A stretch of DNA of 64,000 nt from Hirsutella rhossiliensis (taxonomy: Eukaryota; Ascomycota; Sordariomycetes; Hypocreales; Ophiocordycipitaceae). Below are positions 29,430 through 39,047 of the stretch, piece after piece; within the stretch, counting starts at the first letter, position 1, and each line of letters starts with the position of its first letter. Location: positions 4,030,001-4,094,000 of the forward strand of contig NW_025408672.1 of assembly GCF_020360975.1 (NCBI RefSeq), written 5' to 3'. Made by a program: the position numbers and the translations under genes. A model generated the notes under the pieces. The model was not told the origin of the DNA and made no database searches. It was given only the letters and a program-made list of their open reading frames with translations.

Positions 29430-31191
29430 ATGACGATGGCCGACTCCGACGAGACCGCTATCGACGCAGGGGCGGGAATGGACGTTCAGTTTGGCCCATC
29501 AACCTCCTTCCTCGCGGCGGGCAAGGTGTTGGCAACACGGCTGACGCTGAACAAGAGGCAGTCCATCGCTTTTCTGATAATATGCCGCCAGCTCGATTTG
29601 ATGCAGCAGACCGACGGGGCGATGCCTGCCAGCTGCGCCAGTTCGTCGGTGGCGAGGGCGGTACCGGCAAGTCGCGAATCATCGAGGCACTCGTCGAGCT
29701 GTTCAGTAAAAGAGCCTTTCGAATCGTCTGCTGATCACGGCGACGTCGGGGACTGCGGCGGCGCGGATCAACGGCATCACGATCCACTCCGCCTGCGGGT
29801 TCACTAAAGACCAAGGGCGGGGCGCGAACATGGTCAAAGACCTTGACGGGTGCGGCTGCCGAAACAGGCGGAGCGGTTCATCCACGGCCAGTCTCGAATG
29901 GATTGGCAGGAGAAGGATGTGCTCGTCATCGACGAGGTGAGCATGCTCGGGGCGCGGACGCTGCACGCCGTGAACGAGCGGCTTCGCCGGCTTCGCGGAT
30001 CGCGGCAAGATTTCGGGGGGATCCCCATCGTCCTCTTCTGCGGAGATTTTCAGCAGTTCCGGCCGGTCCAAGAGAGGTCGATCGTCCTGCCTAGCGCGGC
30101 CATCTCGTGGGACGTAGACAACTCGTTCAAGGCCGAGCAGCGTCACCAGCACGACAAAGCGCACGCACTGTGGAAGAGGTTCACGACGGTCGTCATGCTG
30201 GACGAGCAGATGCGCGCCGCCGGCGACCCGGAGCTGCAGAGGCTGCTGAAGCGGATCCGTCTAGGCGTGCAGGATCGGACGGATCTAAACCTCCTCAACT
30301 CAAGGTGCTACCGGGAGGAAGGCGGATCCCTTGGGAGACGGGCATCACCGTGGTGACGCCGCTCAATAGGAATCGGTGGAACCTGAACATGGAGGCGAGC
30401 CTGGCGTTCCGGGTCCAGCAGCGGTCGACGATGCGCATTTTCATCTCCGAGCACAAGTGGAAGGAGGAGCTGCCGACGGAGGAAGAGGCGATCATGATAC
30501 TCAACCAGGGCGACGATAGCGCGATCCCGGTGCCGGCCGTCTTCATGTTCGTGGCCGGGATGCCCATCGTCGTGAACCACAACACCCACCAGGGGCTGAA
30601 GCTAGTGAACGGCGCGAGCTACTCGGCGGTGGAGGTCATTGTCGACAAGGCGTACCGGGGCATCGGATCTCGGCCGATATGACGATCCACTTCGGCCGCC
30701 GGCGGGGATCATTCTCGAATCGGAGACGACGAGATATCTCCACTTCGTCGGGATGCCGCCGGGCACGATCTTGTTGACACCCATGACCGTTAAGATACAG
30801 TGCCAGCGAAAAAGGCCGTGGCAACGCAACGACGTCAGCCGAAAGGGTTTGCCGTGCGCAGCAGCGTTCGCGTGCACGGACTACAAGGTGCAGGGCAAAA
30901 CGCTGGAGCGCGTGGCCCTCGAGCTGCGAGGACACGGACGACGAAGATGGATGGAACGGTGGTGCCTCGCAATGCGACCCGTACGGCCTGTACGTGCAGC
31001 TATCGCGCTGCCGAACTCTAGACGGCATCATGCTCGTGTCCAAGGTGCGGGACAGAGACTTGGTGGGCAACCGGGTCCCCGAGGAGATGACTGCCGCACA
31101 GGCCAGGCTCGAGGTACTGAGCGAGAGGACCGTTGAGGAGGCGTTGCGCTGGCTGGACGGTGATGCTGAAGAGTCAAGGCGGCCGCGCTAG
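29430..31191 (+). pseudogene. Helitron C PIF1-family helicase
   Basis: The reading uses several frames. It includes FVGGEGGTGKSRIIEALVEL (Walker A, about 29641-29700, intact), LITATSGTAAARINGITIHS, KDVLVIDEVSMLG (Walker B), LFCGDFQQFRPVQERS, MLDEQMRAAGDPELQRLLKR, TVVTPLNRNRWNLNM, PAVFMFVAGMPIVVNHN, ACTDYKVQGKTLERVALEL and YVQLSRCRTLDGIMLVSKV, and ends at TAG 31191. In contrast to copy B, the ATP-binding loop is unbroken. At least four frame changes remain. Confidence 0.82.
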
Positions 31192-31419
31192 GTGACGCGA
31201 TGAAGAGTTCGGCAGGCGGGAAGAGTCGGCAGGCGGCAGACAGGGTGGGAGGCGCCTAGTGGTGGGATAAGGCACGCGAAAAGGCAACAGAAGCCGGGGG
31301 AAGGGCAGCGACCAACGAGGAGGGAGGCAAGGAGGGACCAATCACAAGGGACCAATCAAGGGGCGGAGAACTTTTTGGGGGAGAGGGCGGGGTCTGCGGG
31401 GCACGTTAGAAGGCCTTTC

Positions 31420-31455
31420 GTTCCTCACTCAAGGCATTCGTTCCTCAAGGCATTG
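31420..31455 (+). repeat. Helitron C 3' motif, double
   Basis: CGTTCCTCACTCAAGGCATT and CGTTCCTCAAGGCATTGG follow each other. Both are versions of the family 3' motif, the inverse of TGCCTTGAGGAACG, which is also stacked at the 5' end of copy B. Confidence 0.7.
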
Positions 31456-32607
31456 GGAAAACTTATTCGGATTAATGTAAAGTCAGCCTGCGGCTGAATC
31501 ACGAATCGAGGCTGTCACATACCGAAACAATTGGGGCGTCAATTGTCTAGTGCGATAGAGGCCCTCCTGAAACGTGTCGAGGAACGGGTGGAAAAGGCCG
31601 TCGCGGCGTCGCCGTGGTGGAATTTGAAAATGAGATCCGTGGCCAGAGCAGCCGACCATGAGCTGCGGCCCCACCGGAATCAAGCCCCTCCAGCCCCTGC
31701 CCAGCTGAACGGAGGCACACCTCCAGCTCCCTCCCCCTCCCCTGCTTTCCCGAACGCGCTCTTCTCCCTTTACCACCACTATACAACCTACCTCTCAGGC
31801 TGCTATTCCATCTGGCTCCCGGGTTAGCTTCCCATCCCGAGCAAGCGAGCACAGGCGCCTCCCGCCTTCTCTCATTAAACCCCAGCCCTCGAATCTGAAC
31901 CTCTCCCTCTCTGTTTCCTCCCTCCCCCCCCTCTCCCTCCCAAGAGCCGCACGTTGCTCTCCATTTTGTTTCCTTTCCTTTGCGAGACACGTCGTCCTTC
32001 GCACCCGCCCCCCCCCTCGTCGTCGCTCGCCCTTCGCCTCGCACCAAATCCAGCTGGCTGTTTGACGGGTCGCCAACATCCTCGCGCTCGGCGACTTCGG
32101 TTTGATTTTTTTCTTCGGCTTCGCCTGTACCTACCTTTCTTCATCCATCCTTGTTACCTTTTAATCCGCTTCGGTCCGGTGAAGCCTTGCGCTCCGCGCC
32201 AGTCTCAAAACGTCCCTCGACCGATTCGTCAGCCAACGTCTCGACGACGGCCGATCGACCATCACCCCGTCTCTATCCCATCGCTCGCTTGAAGCAGTCG
32301 TGGGATCTCGCTTCGCCCCGTGCGACTGTTGGGCCTCTTGTCTCCCTATCCGGGCTGGTCTCGAATACACTCGTCAAATTCTACTCCCACCAGGCAGCGC
32401 CTCCCACGATTCCTTCAACCCTCTGCCTGACGCGCCGCGCCCACCTCTTCTCGTCCACCTGCCAGGATACTTTCGTCTTACTTTCGGCAGACTGTCAACC
32501 GGACACTCCGTGACCCGCTCCTCACGATGAGCCTCTTGTGCCCCCGTTAGCCCAACTCGCTCCCGGGGTTACGCCTCTTGTGCCACCCTCGGCGGACGAA
32601 GCGCACC
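31456..32607. promoter_or_regulatory. Upstream region and likely 5' leader of STE12
   Basis: There is no supported gene. From about 31700 to 32560 the + strand is rich in C and T with long CT tracts (CTCTCCCTCCCAAG near 31935, CCCGCCCCCCCCCTCG near 32010), as seen in promoters and long leaders of housekeeping and regulatory genes of filamentous fungi. STE12 transcripts commonly have long leaders, so the start site probably lies in this tract. I cannot place individual factor sites. Confidence 0.4.
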
Positions 32608-34940
32608 ATGTATCCGCCTCACGGTGCCATGGCGCCTCAGAAGCCCGAAACCTTCATGCTGAGCACCGAAGCGCAGCAGGCGTTGCCGCACGATGCGCAG
32701 GTCGCGCTCCAGCAGGTCGATAATCGTAAGTGCTGCAGCGGCGTGTCACTGTCTGTGCATACCGCGGGCTGACCCGAGGCCCAGTGAAATACTTCCTCAT
32801 CTCTGCGCCTGTCGATTGGCAACCAGATCAGTACATCCGCCGGTTCCTCCAACCAACCGGTGAATACGTCTCTTGCGTCTTATGGTAGGCGATACCAAGA
32901 CATACCTAGGAGCGCGTGGGTCCAAGCGACTGACAATGACGTTCCAGGAACAATCTCTTTCATATTTCGGGCACCGATATTGTGCGATGTCTCTCCTTCA
33001 GATTTCAGGCCTTTGGCCGGCCGGTCAGGAACTCAAAGAAGTTCGAGGAGGGCATCTTTTCCGATCTGCGAAACCTCAAGTCTGGCACCGATGCCTCGCT
33101 CGAAGAGCCCAAAAGCGCGTTTCTCGACTTTCTCTACAAGAACAACTGCATTCGAACCCAGAAGAAGCAAAAGGTCTTTTACTGGTACAGCGTGCCTCAC
33201 GACCGCCTCTTCCTGGACGCACTCGAACGTGACTTGAAGCGAGAGAAGATGGACCAAGAGGCCACCACCGTCGCCGTCAGCGAGCCCGCCATGTCGTTTC
33301 AATACGACTCTTCGCAGTCGCTGTACGAGCAGTTGACCAAGACGCAACAAGCCAACTCGTCCTCCTTTAGCGCGCAGCAGCCCTCCTTCTCCCAGGGACC
33401 TAGCACGTCCCCAGTCATGCGGAACATGGACCCCATGCCCCCCCCAAACATGATGCCGCAGCCAATGGCCCCTTTGGGCGAGGGCATGGACGGCATGGTA
33501 TCGTACGACTCGATGCCCATGACGTCCGCCGTGATCCAACAGGTCCAGCCGGTCAAGAGGGATCCTGACTTCGCTCGCACCCAGTACAACCAAAACGGCG
33601 TCCCGATGTCCCACGGGCACCAGCGCCACGCCTCGATGCCCGCCTACGGCCTCGAGTACTCCCCCGCCCCGTCCTTCGTCTCGTCGCAGTACGAGGACTA
33701 CAGCAACCGGGACATCTCCTTTGAGCCCATTACCCCTCCCCAGCAAGCCCTGGGCATGGCCGGCGAACCCGCGTACATTGCAAACGAGGAGACTGGTCTC
33801 TACTCGGCCATTCCAGACCACGTCCCGGGTATGAACGGCCTCAACGGGGTGGCCCAGCTCCCTCCTTTCAAAATGGCCGGATCTCAATTCTCTCGGCCCT
33901 ACGGCACCAACAACGTCTACTCGGTCATCGAGGGCTCGCCCACGTACAAGCAGAGAAGGAGGCGCTCGTCCATTCCCCCGTCGATGTCGGCGATGGGCGC
34001 TCCACCAGTTGCCAACACGACCGCCCACCGACCCTCGGACCTGAGGAGGTCTGTGTCAGCCTCGGTGGGCCCGGTCCCGGAGGGTGACGAGTCGGCTGAT
34101 AACTCGCCGCCTGGCTTGTCGTACAGCGCCTCTGGTGCCTCCCTAGCTAGCCAGCAGCACAAGGACGTGGTAGACATGTCTCGACATGGCACTCCGCTCT
34201 CCACTGTGGACGGCAGCCCGGCGCTCAACCCAATGGCCCTTCAACATGACTACTCGCAAGTGCCCTCTGAGGACTACGGCGACGGCTCCCTCAAGGGCCA
34301 CCGTCGGACCGTGTCTAACCCCAACGGCGTGGCTCGTCGGGCTCGCTCGGCCATGGTCATGGAACTTGGCCCCTACCCTCACAAGTCTCACTCGTGCCCC
34401 ATTCCAACCTGCGGCCGTCTTTTCAAGCGTTTAGAGCACCTGAAGCGGTAAGTCGACTGGCCTCGGGCCCACGTGCATCAATGTCGCCATGATCTGACTG
34501 TAAAGCTTTAGACACGTGAGAACACACACGCAAGAAAAGCCCTACATCTGCCCACATTGCAGCAAGGCTTTCTCGAGATCGGACAATCTTGCCCAGTACG
34601 TCTCAGGTCTTGCTCTCGAGAAGTTTCAGCCCATGCTAACCGCCGATGCTCACAGACACAAGCGTACGCACAGCCATCAGGACGGTGGAGAGCTCGATGA
34701 ACATGTCGGCCGAAGAGGAAGAGGAATTGTCCGGTGAGGACCAACTCGGCTCCCTCGAGGAAGCGTCTCCAACCTCAGAACTGGCCTACGTCCCCGGCCC
34801 CATGAGCCAGGCGGGCGATGTTGCCATGGGTTCGAACGGCCGACGCCGACAGGCAACATGGGCCAGGGTTCAACAGCCTGCAAACGCTGAGCATGCCCAT
34901 GACAATCAGCCAGCCGGCCGCCATCAACGGCGTGATATAA
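32608..34940 (+). CDS. ste12: STE12 transcription factor (homeodomain-like plus two C2H2 fingers), 3' frame broken
   Basis: STE12 is the nuclear target of the mating and invasive-growth MAP kinase cascade. Exons: 32608-32725, 32785-32884, 32948-34447, 34512-34595 and 34656 on; all four introns are GT...AG and keep phase. The start MYPPHGAMAPQKPETFML leads into the STE domain (LKYFLISAPVDWQPDQYIRR, NNLFHISGTDIVRCLSFRFQ, KKQKVFYWYSVPHDRLFLDA). The long middle is rich in P, S, Q and M. Fingers are CPIPTCGRLFKRLEHLKRHV (about residues 554-578, split by intron 3) and CPHCSKAFSRSDNLAQHKRT. Beyond the fingers, expected acidic (AEEEEELSGEDQLGSLEEAS) and terminal (FNSLQTLSMPMTISQPAAIN) motifs appear in different frames, so two or three small indels lie between about 34690 and 34870. 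Read literally, the protein stops at 34737. Confidence 0.93.
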
Positions 34941-35460
34941 CGACATTTTGCTTGAGGGGCGTTTGTTTCCCCGCGGCCCTCTGCTTTCTCTTCTCTGCTG
35001 CGACATTCTGCAGACATGAAGCTCGCACGCCGAGCGGATTTCGAATTTTTGCCTTTGAAGTCGACTTGCCACCTTTGCTTTCCTTTGTCCTATCCATCAT
35101 GTCACTATGGCGTTGTTTACTATACTGGAGCGTCTGCACTACAGCAAACAAGAAGAAAAGGGGAGCAGCCCTGCCGACGGGAACTCGCGCGGATGACTGG
35201 AGAGGCGACAAGATGGCCCTCAGTCACTGAGCAAGACAGACGAGATCTGGCGTCTGGTCGGGACGGGACGCGTCGCATGTACATTTACTTGATTCCAGTC
35301 AAAAAGGGCGATCAGTGTCGGCCAGCAATACCAGCGGGGGATTTCCCTCTAGGATATACATGTGTGGCTGCAACGGTGATAATGGAAGCGAGAATCATGT
35401 CTAGCGTAAAGATTTGATGTTGCCGTGGGTAGATTTAAAAGCAATTGGTATCCGAGGGCT
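34941..35460. other. STE12 3' flank, no gene seen
   Basis: AT-richer sequence after the STE12 stop, presumably 3' UTR and spacer. ORFs here have no recognisable domain. The next element border is at 35461. Confidence 0.45.
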
Positions 35461-36252
35461 GTCGGCCGTCCGGCCGACCGTGGATATCCTATTGACATTG
35501 AACTTCTTTTCGAATCCTTTGGCATTGGTTCCTTTGACGTTAGTCCTCCTTTCGAAATCTGGTAAATTAATCATCCAGAAAGTTGCCTATATGACATCTA
35601 TATGCCGTCTCCGTCTCCTCCGAGGGATCCTCCTCCCACGGGGGCCCTTTCAGATCTACCCAATACCCTTCCCGATCGTCTTTGCATTCAATGCCACCAG
35701 TTCAAGCAAGACGATCAATTCATTCATCTGATTGACCCGTCTAGGCGCACTAGAAAATGTCTCCCCTGTCGTCAGGTTTATAATCGTGGTGTGCGTTTCT
35801 CCTTTGCCTCCTTTCCCCCAATTTGTCTGCTAATCTTCCTTCACCTAGGCTCAACGCTTAATGGCAGCTACTCGAGGCCTTTCAGCGATCCACGAACGAC
35901 ATGCAAGCGTGGATGTGCAGAGTCCAACGGCGCGTAAGCCTACAGCTACACAGACACCTTCAGCTCTGCCTGCTCTGCCTGTTCTGCAGCCTCGTCCTGC
36001 CCCGCCTCCGCTACGCCTACCTCCACTACAGCCTCGCACTCGGACCCCTAGGAGGTTTTTTGGTCGGGGCATTCGGCCAGAGGATAGTCCAGGCCATGCA
36101 AGGGCACACGCCCGCCAAGTTGCCATCAGTCGACATCAATAGGATATCCACAGCGGGGTTTTGGTGGCTGATTCAGCGGCTGAGCGTTTAGCGTCCGTGC
36201 CCTCAGCGGCTTCCAATATCCACCCTTGTCCACGGTCGGCCGGACGGCCGAC
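35461..36252 (+). mobile_element. 792-bp element with perfect 24-bp inverted ends and one gene
   Basis: The first 24 bases (GTCGGCCGTCCGGCCGACCG plus TGGA, 35461-35484) are exactly inverted at 36229-36252, and the repeat is itself nearly palindromic. The interior holds one small spliced gene and no known transposase. A clear target duplication was not found. It may be a non-autonomous DNA element with cargo; it lies directly downstream of Crypton I's C-terminal end. Confidence 0.6.
35602..36142 (+). CDS. Small CxxC...CxxC protein inside the 792-bp element
   Basis: Exon 1 is 35602-35790. The intron is 35791-35848 (GTGCGT, CTGCTAATC branch, CACCTAG). Exon 2 is 35849-36142. The frame is kept across the splice and gives about 160 residues. 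Exon 1 contains LCIQCHQFKQDDQFI and KCLPCRQVYNRG, two CxxC pairs about 28 residues apart, a likely zinc-binding knuckle. Exon 2 is rich in proline, alanine and arginine (PVLQPRPAPPPLRLPPL) and looks disordered. I do not recognise the family. The intact splice and open frame suggest a recent or functional gene; a DNA- or RNA-binding role is only a guess. Confidence 0.5.
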
Positions 36253-36343
36253 CGCCGCCCGGAACGCCGCGTCTTGAAGGGCTCTCAAGGCTCGACGAGC
36301 TCGTCAAATTACGAGGGGGAGGGGAAACAAAAATAGTGTATTT

Positions 36344-38562
36344 CTACCTCTTTAGTTGTACAACTTTTGCCTTTCTGTTGGCTCGGAGCTGTTTGCAAAA
36401 TAAGTCCAGCGAGCAGCCGGTTTGCTGCTGTTGTAAGTTGACAATGTGCATCGCGGCCTCCTCGCTACACCTGTGGGCCTTCGCCACCTTGCGAATCTCC
36501 CTTATAACCTCGAGCCGTAACGAATACCACTGCAATTCATTTTGTCGCCCGGCGCGCCACCGGCTTCCCCATCTACCGTCGAGGTCGGCAATGGCTGGCC
36601 CGCCTCGAAGGCCAACCGTCCACTCGCTCCAGAGCGCCTCGACCATTTTTACTGCTCGGCACATCTGATACCGTGGCCGTGGCTCTGTCTTAACCGTGAT
36701 CGTATCTGTCGCCGTCGGGCTCGTGGCACGGCTATCAACAATGCTCGACTGAGCCGAGACGAATCGGCTTCCATCTCCTCGTCCTCCTGCCCAACGACAT
36801 CAACCACGGCCGGGGCCGTGGTGGCAGTGGTGGTCGTCGCGGCCGTAACTTGAAGTTGAAACCATTCGAAAAAGGGACGACTGGGCTACCGCAAGACGTT
36901 CTTCGGTGGCTCGAAGCTGCTCGCTTAGCTCTGTTTTAAGCTGGATCGTCCTTGCTTCGTTCCGCGCGTCGATGGATTTAAGATAGTCCGCGAGGACCGG
37001 CATCGCCTGGACTAGGACTGCAAGCTGGCTTGGACGCTCCTCTTCAAGGATGAAGTCCGATAGCTGGTGCGCGAACGGGGCGTAGGCCGGATGCCGGAAG
37101 ACCGGGTGGTTCCAAACGGGGCTGCCGGGGTATTTCTTCATCAGGACAACGGAATCCTGCAAGACAACCTCCCGTAAATAGAAGATGAGGTTCGTCGAAC
37201 CCATCGCTGCCAGGTCGTTCTCCTGCTCGGTACCGGGACCGAACCGGCCTCGCCAACGGTCCAGCTCGGGCCAGATCATCGAGAGCAGGACCTCCGGCGG
37301 CGTCACGCCGGCACGGCGTATCTCGAAGCATCCGGCCTGCGGCGGGTGCCCGGCCATCGTACGCATGAACTTGCGAGGCAACGAGTTCAGGTAACAGCCG
37401 ACCATCTGCTCCTGGTTCCAACGACCCGCGCGACGGATCTGGTCTTCGCTAATCCCCTTTAGTTCAGCCGTCCTCGCCCCCGAGCTGCGGCCGACATGCG
37501 TCTTCTTCTGCGACGTGACGCCGGCGTAGGCGAAGGCCTTGACAACCCACTCGCGCTGTGAGTTGTACGAGAAAGCCGCCGTCCGGCCGGTGCCGTTACC
37601 CTTGATTAGCCGGATGTCGTACCACGAGGACCGCCTGCTGAAATCGAAACGGCTCACTACCGAGATCCCAACGATACAAGAGGTAGAACGAGAGGCCACC
37701 CAAGATGCAGATTAGCGGGTTCCTATTCCGATACGCGCCGGCGGTCTCGAGGCGGCCGTGCTGGTTCTGCTTGCCGGCTCGTGTCGTAAAGATGAGCGGC
37801 ATGCACCGGGTCGAGCCCTCCCCGGCAAACTCAAAGGTGAATAGGTCTGAGATCTCTGCAGCCCGACGATCGCCGCCACGGGTGAGAAGATAATGGCCAA
37901 AGAGGAGATCCACGAGGGTCCGAAAATGACACTCGGGCGATGTGCCGCTGTGGGCCCACAGCTCGTGGCATACTCGTTCGAACTCGGACTCGAGTAACCA
38001 TCGAGCAGAGTATCGCGGCCTTTATCGGCATAGTTCTCCCTGTCTCGTTGGGCGTCCCGGCGCTGTAGGGACTTGAGGTACTCGTACGTTGTCCTCGCGC
38101 GGCGACGGGTGCGTATTCATTCCGAGGGCCTTCTGCGTCCGGTAAAGATCCGTGATTGCGGTGACATAAGTTCGGACCGACCGCCAGGCCAGGCGGGTCT
38201 CGTCCTGCGGAGTATCAGTGGCGGCCTTGCGGCTCCTGACCTTCAAGGGCCGACCGGCCACCTCCTCGACGAGGAAGAGGAGGAGCCTCCTCTGTGACCG
38301 TAGCGCCGTCACAGTACTGTTTGTGGCGGCAGAATTGCTCGAATTCCTCTTGCTTCGGTGCGTACGCCGAGGTCGTATTCCTTGGCCGAGACTCGTGGAT
38401 CGCAGAGAGGATCGTCTGCGCATTGGCGCGTAGCTCCGCGTCGTTTATCGCGTTCTGCCGGATGCGTTGGTCCACTCGTACGCTCGACGGCTTTGCGCGA
38501 CTCCCTGCCCCTGCCCCTGTACGGTGGGCGATAGGGGTCACTGTTGCAAAACTCCCTGTCAT
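36344..38562 (-). mobile_element. Crypton I: tyrosine recombinase element with GCR1_C-like domain
   Basis: The reverse strand encodes an Ndc10/Crypton-type recombinase (38562-36842) and, in a shifted frame, a GCR1_C-like domain (36664-36344). No matching inverted ends or flanking repeats were found, so the borders given are those of the coding part. It is diverged from elements II and III. Confidence 0.78.
36344..38562 (-). pseudogene. Crypton I recombinase (Ndc10-like catalytic part plus GCR1_C-like tail)
   Basis: From 38562 down: SRPRNTTSAYAPKQEEFEQF (N-terminal DNA-binding part), RLAWRSVRTYVTAITDLYRT, DLLFGHYLLTRGGDRRAAEI, TTRAGKQNQHGRLETAGAYR (first catalytic arginine region), GVTSQKKTHVGRSSGARTAE (the HxxR motif) and IRRAGRWNQEQMVGCYLNSL, whose Y is the expected nucleophile. 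Then come LLSMIWPELDRWRGRFGP and a coiled end. The tail LWSEWTVGLRGGPAIADLDG, with WGSRWR, fits the GCR1_C DNA-binding domain. Recombinases of this group cut and join DNA through a covalent tyrosine link. Frame changes occur near 38280, 37990, 37640 and 36820. Confidence 0.8.
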
Positions 38563-39047
38563 TTTCTTTTGGGTTTAGGCGCCCAGCCCCCTGGTCATCC
38601 GGATACTTCAGGTCAGCATGAGAGTATGTACTGCGGACTAGCAGCGGGCCCGCACGGTCATCCTTCTGCCAGTCTAATTGCCAGTTTGCCGCACCAGTCG
38701 TAAAATGGTATCCGGCTCGCAAACCACTTACACACTGTTGGTGGAACGTTATGCCAATACACATCGGAATAAGAAGGGGGTCACACACGAAGGTTCAAGA
38801 TGCATGTTCTATGTCTAAAGGGGCAGTCTGAAGGGGCTATTTATACAGGAGGTCTTAGGGACTTCTGGGGACCTCCTGAGTAATGGGCTCTACCCACGCA
38901 TACGTGGCTGTGCCCACGCATAAAGGGGTTGCCTTCCTTACTCAGGAAGTCCTCATGCGTTCCTGCTACATGGGCCAGGAATCCCTTCTCCGGGTCCCTC
39001 CCTAACAGGGCTACCCTGGTCCACCGACACACACGTATGGATGCGCA
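38563..39047. other. Spacer between Cryptons I and II
   Basis: No domain-bearing ORF is seen. Short direct and inverted words (GGACTTCTGGGGACCTCC and similar) give weak hairpins only. The Crypton II border is at 39048. Confidence 0.4.

Larger units (their letters stand above)
24481..31455 (+). mobile_element. Helitron copy C, diverged GC-rich subfamily
   Basis: It has the same domain order as copy B (DUF6570-like, HUH Rep, tyrosine motif, linker, PIF1 helicase) but only moderate protein similarity and little DNA similarity, and it is more GC-rich. The 3' side ends with two copies of the inverted family motif (TTCGTTCCTCACTCAAGGCA and TTCGTTCCTCAAGGCATTGG, 31420-31455). I could not find the matching 5' motif upstream, so the left border is approximate. 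No accessory gene is seen after the helicase. Confidence 0.8.

Noticed and set aside
33033..34028. Long reverse-strand ORF of 331 codons opposite STE12
   Set aside because: It lies wholly within the STE12 third exon, has the composition of an antisense shadow (rich in G, V, H and R), and no domain.
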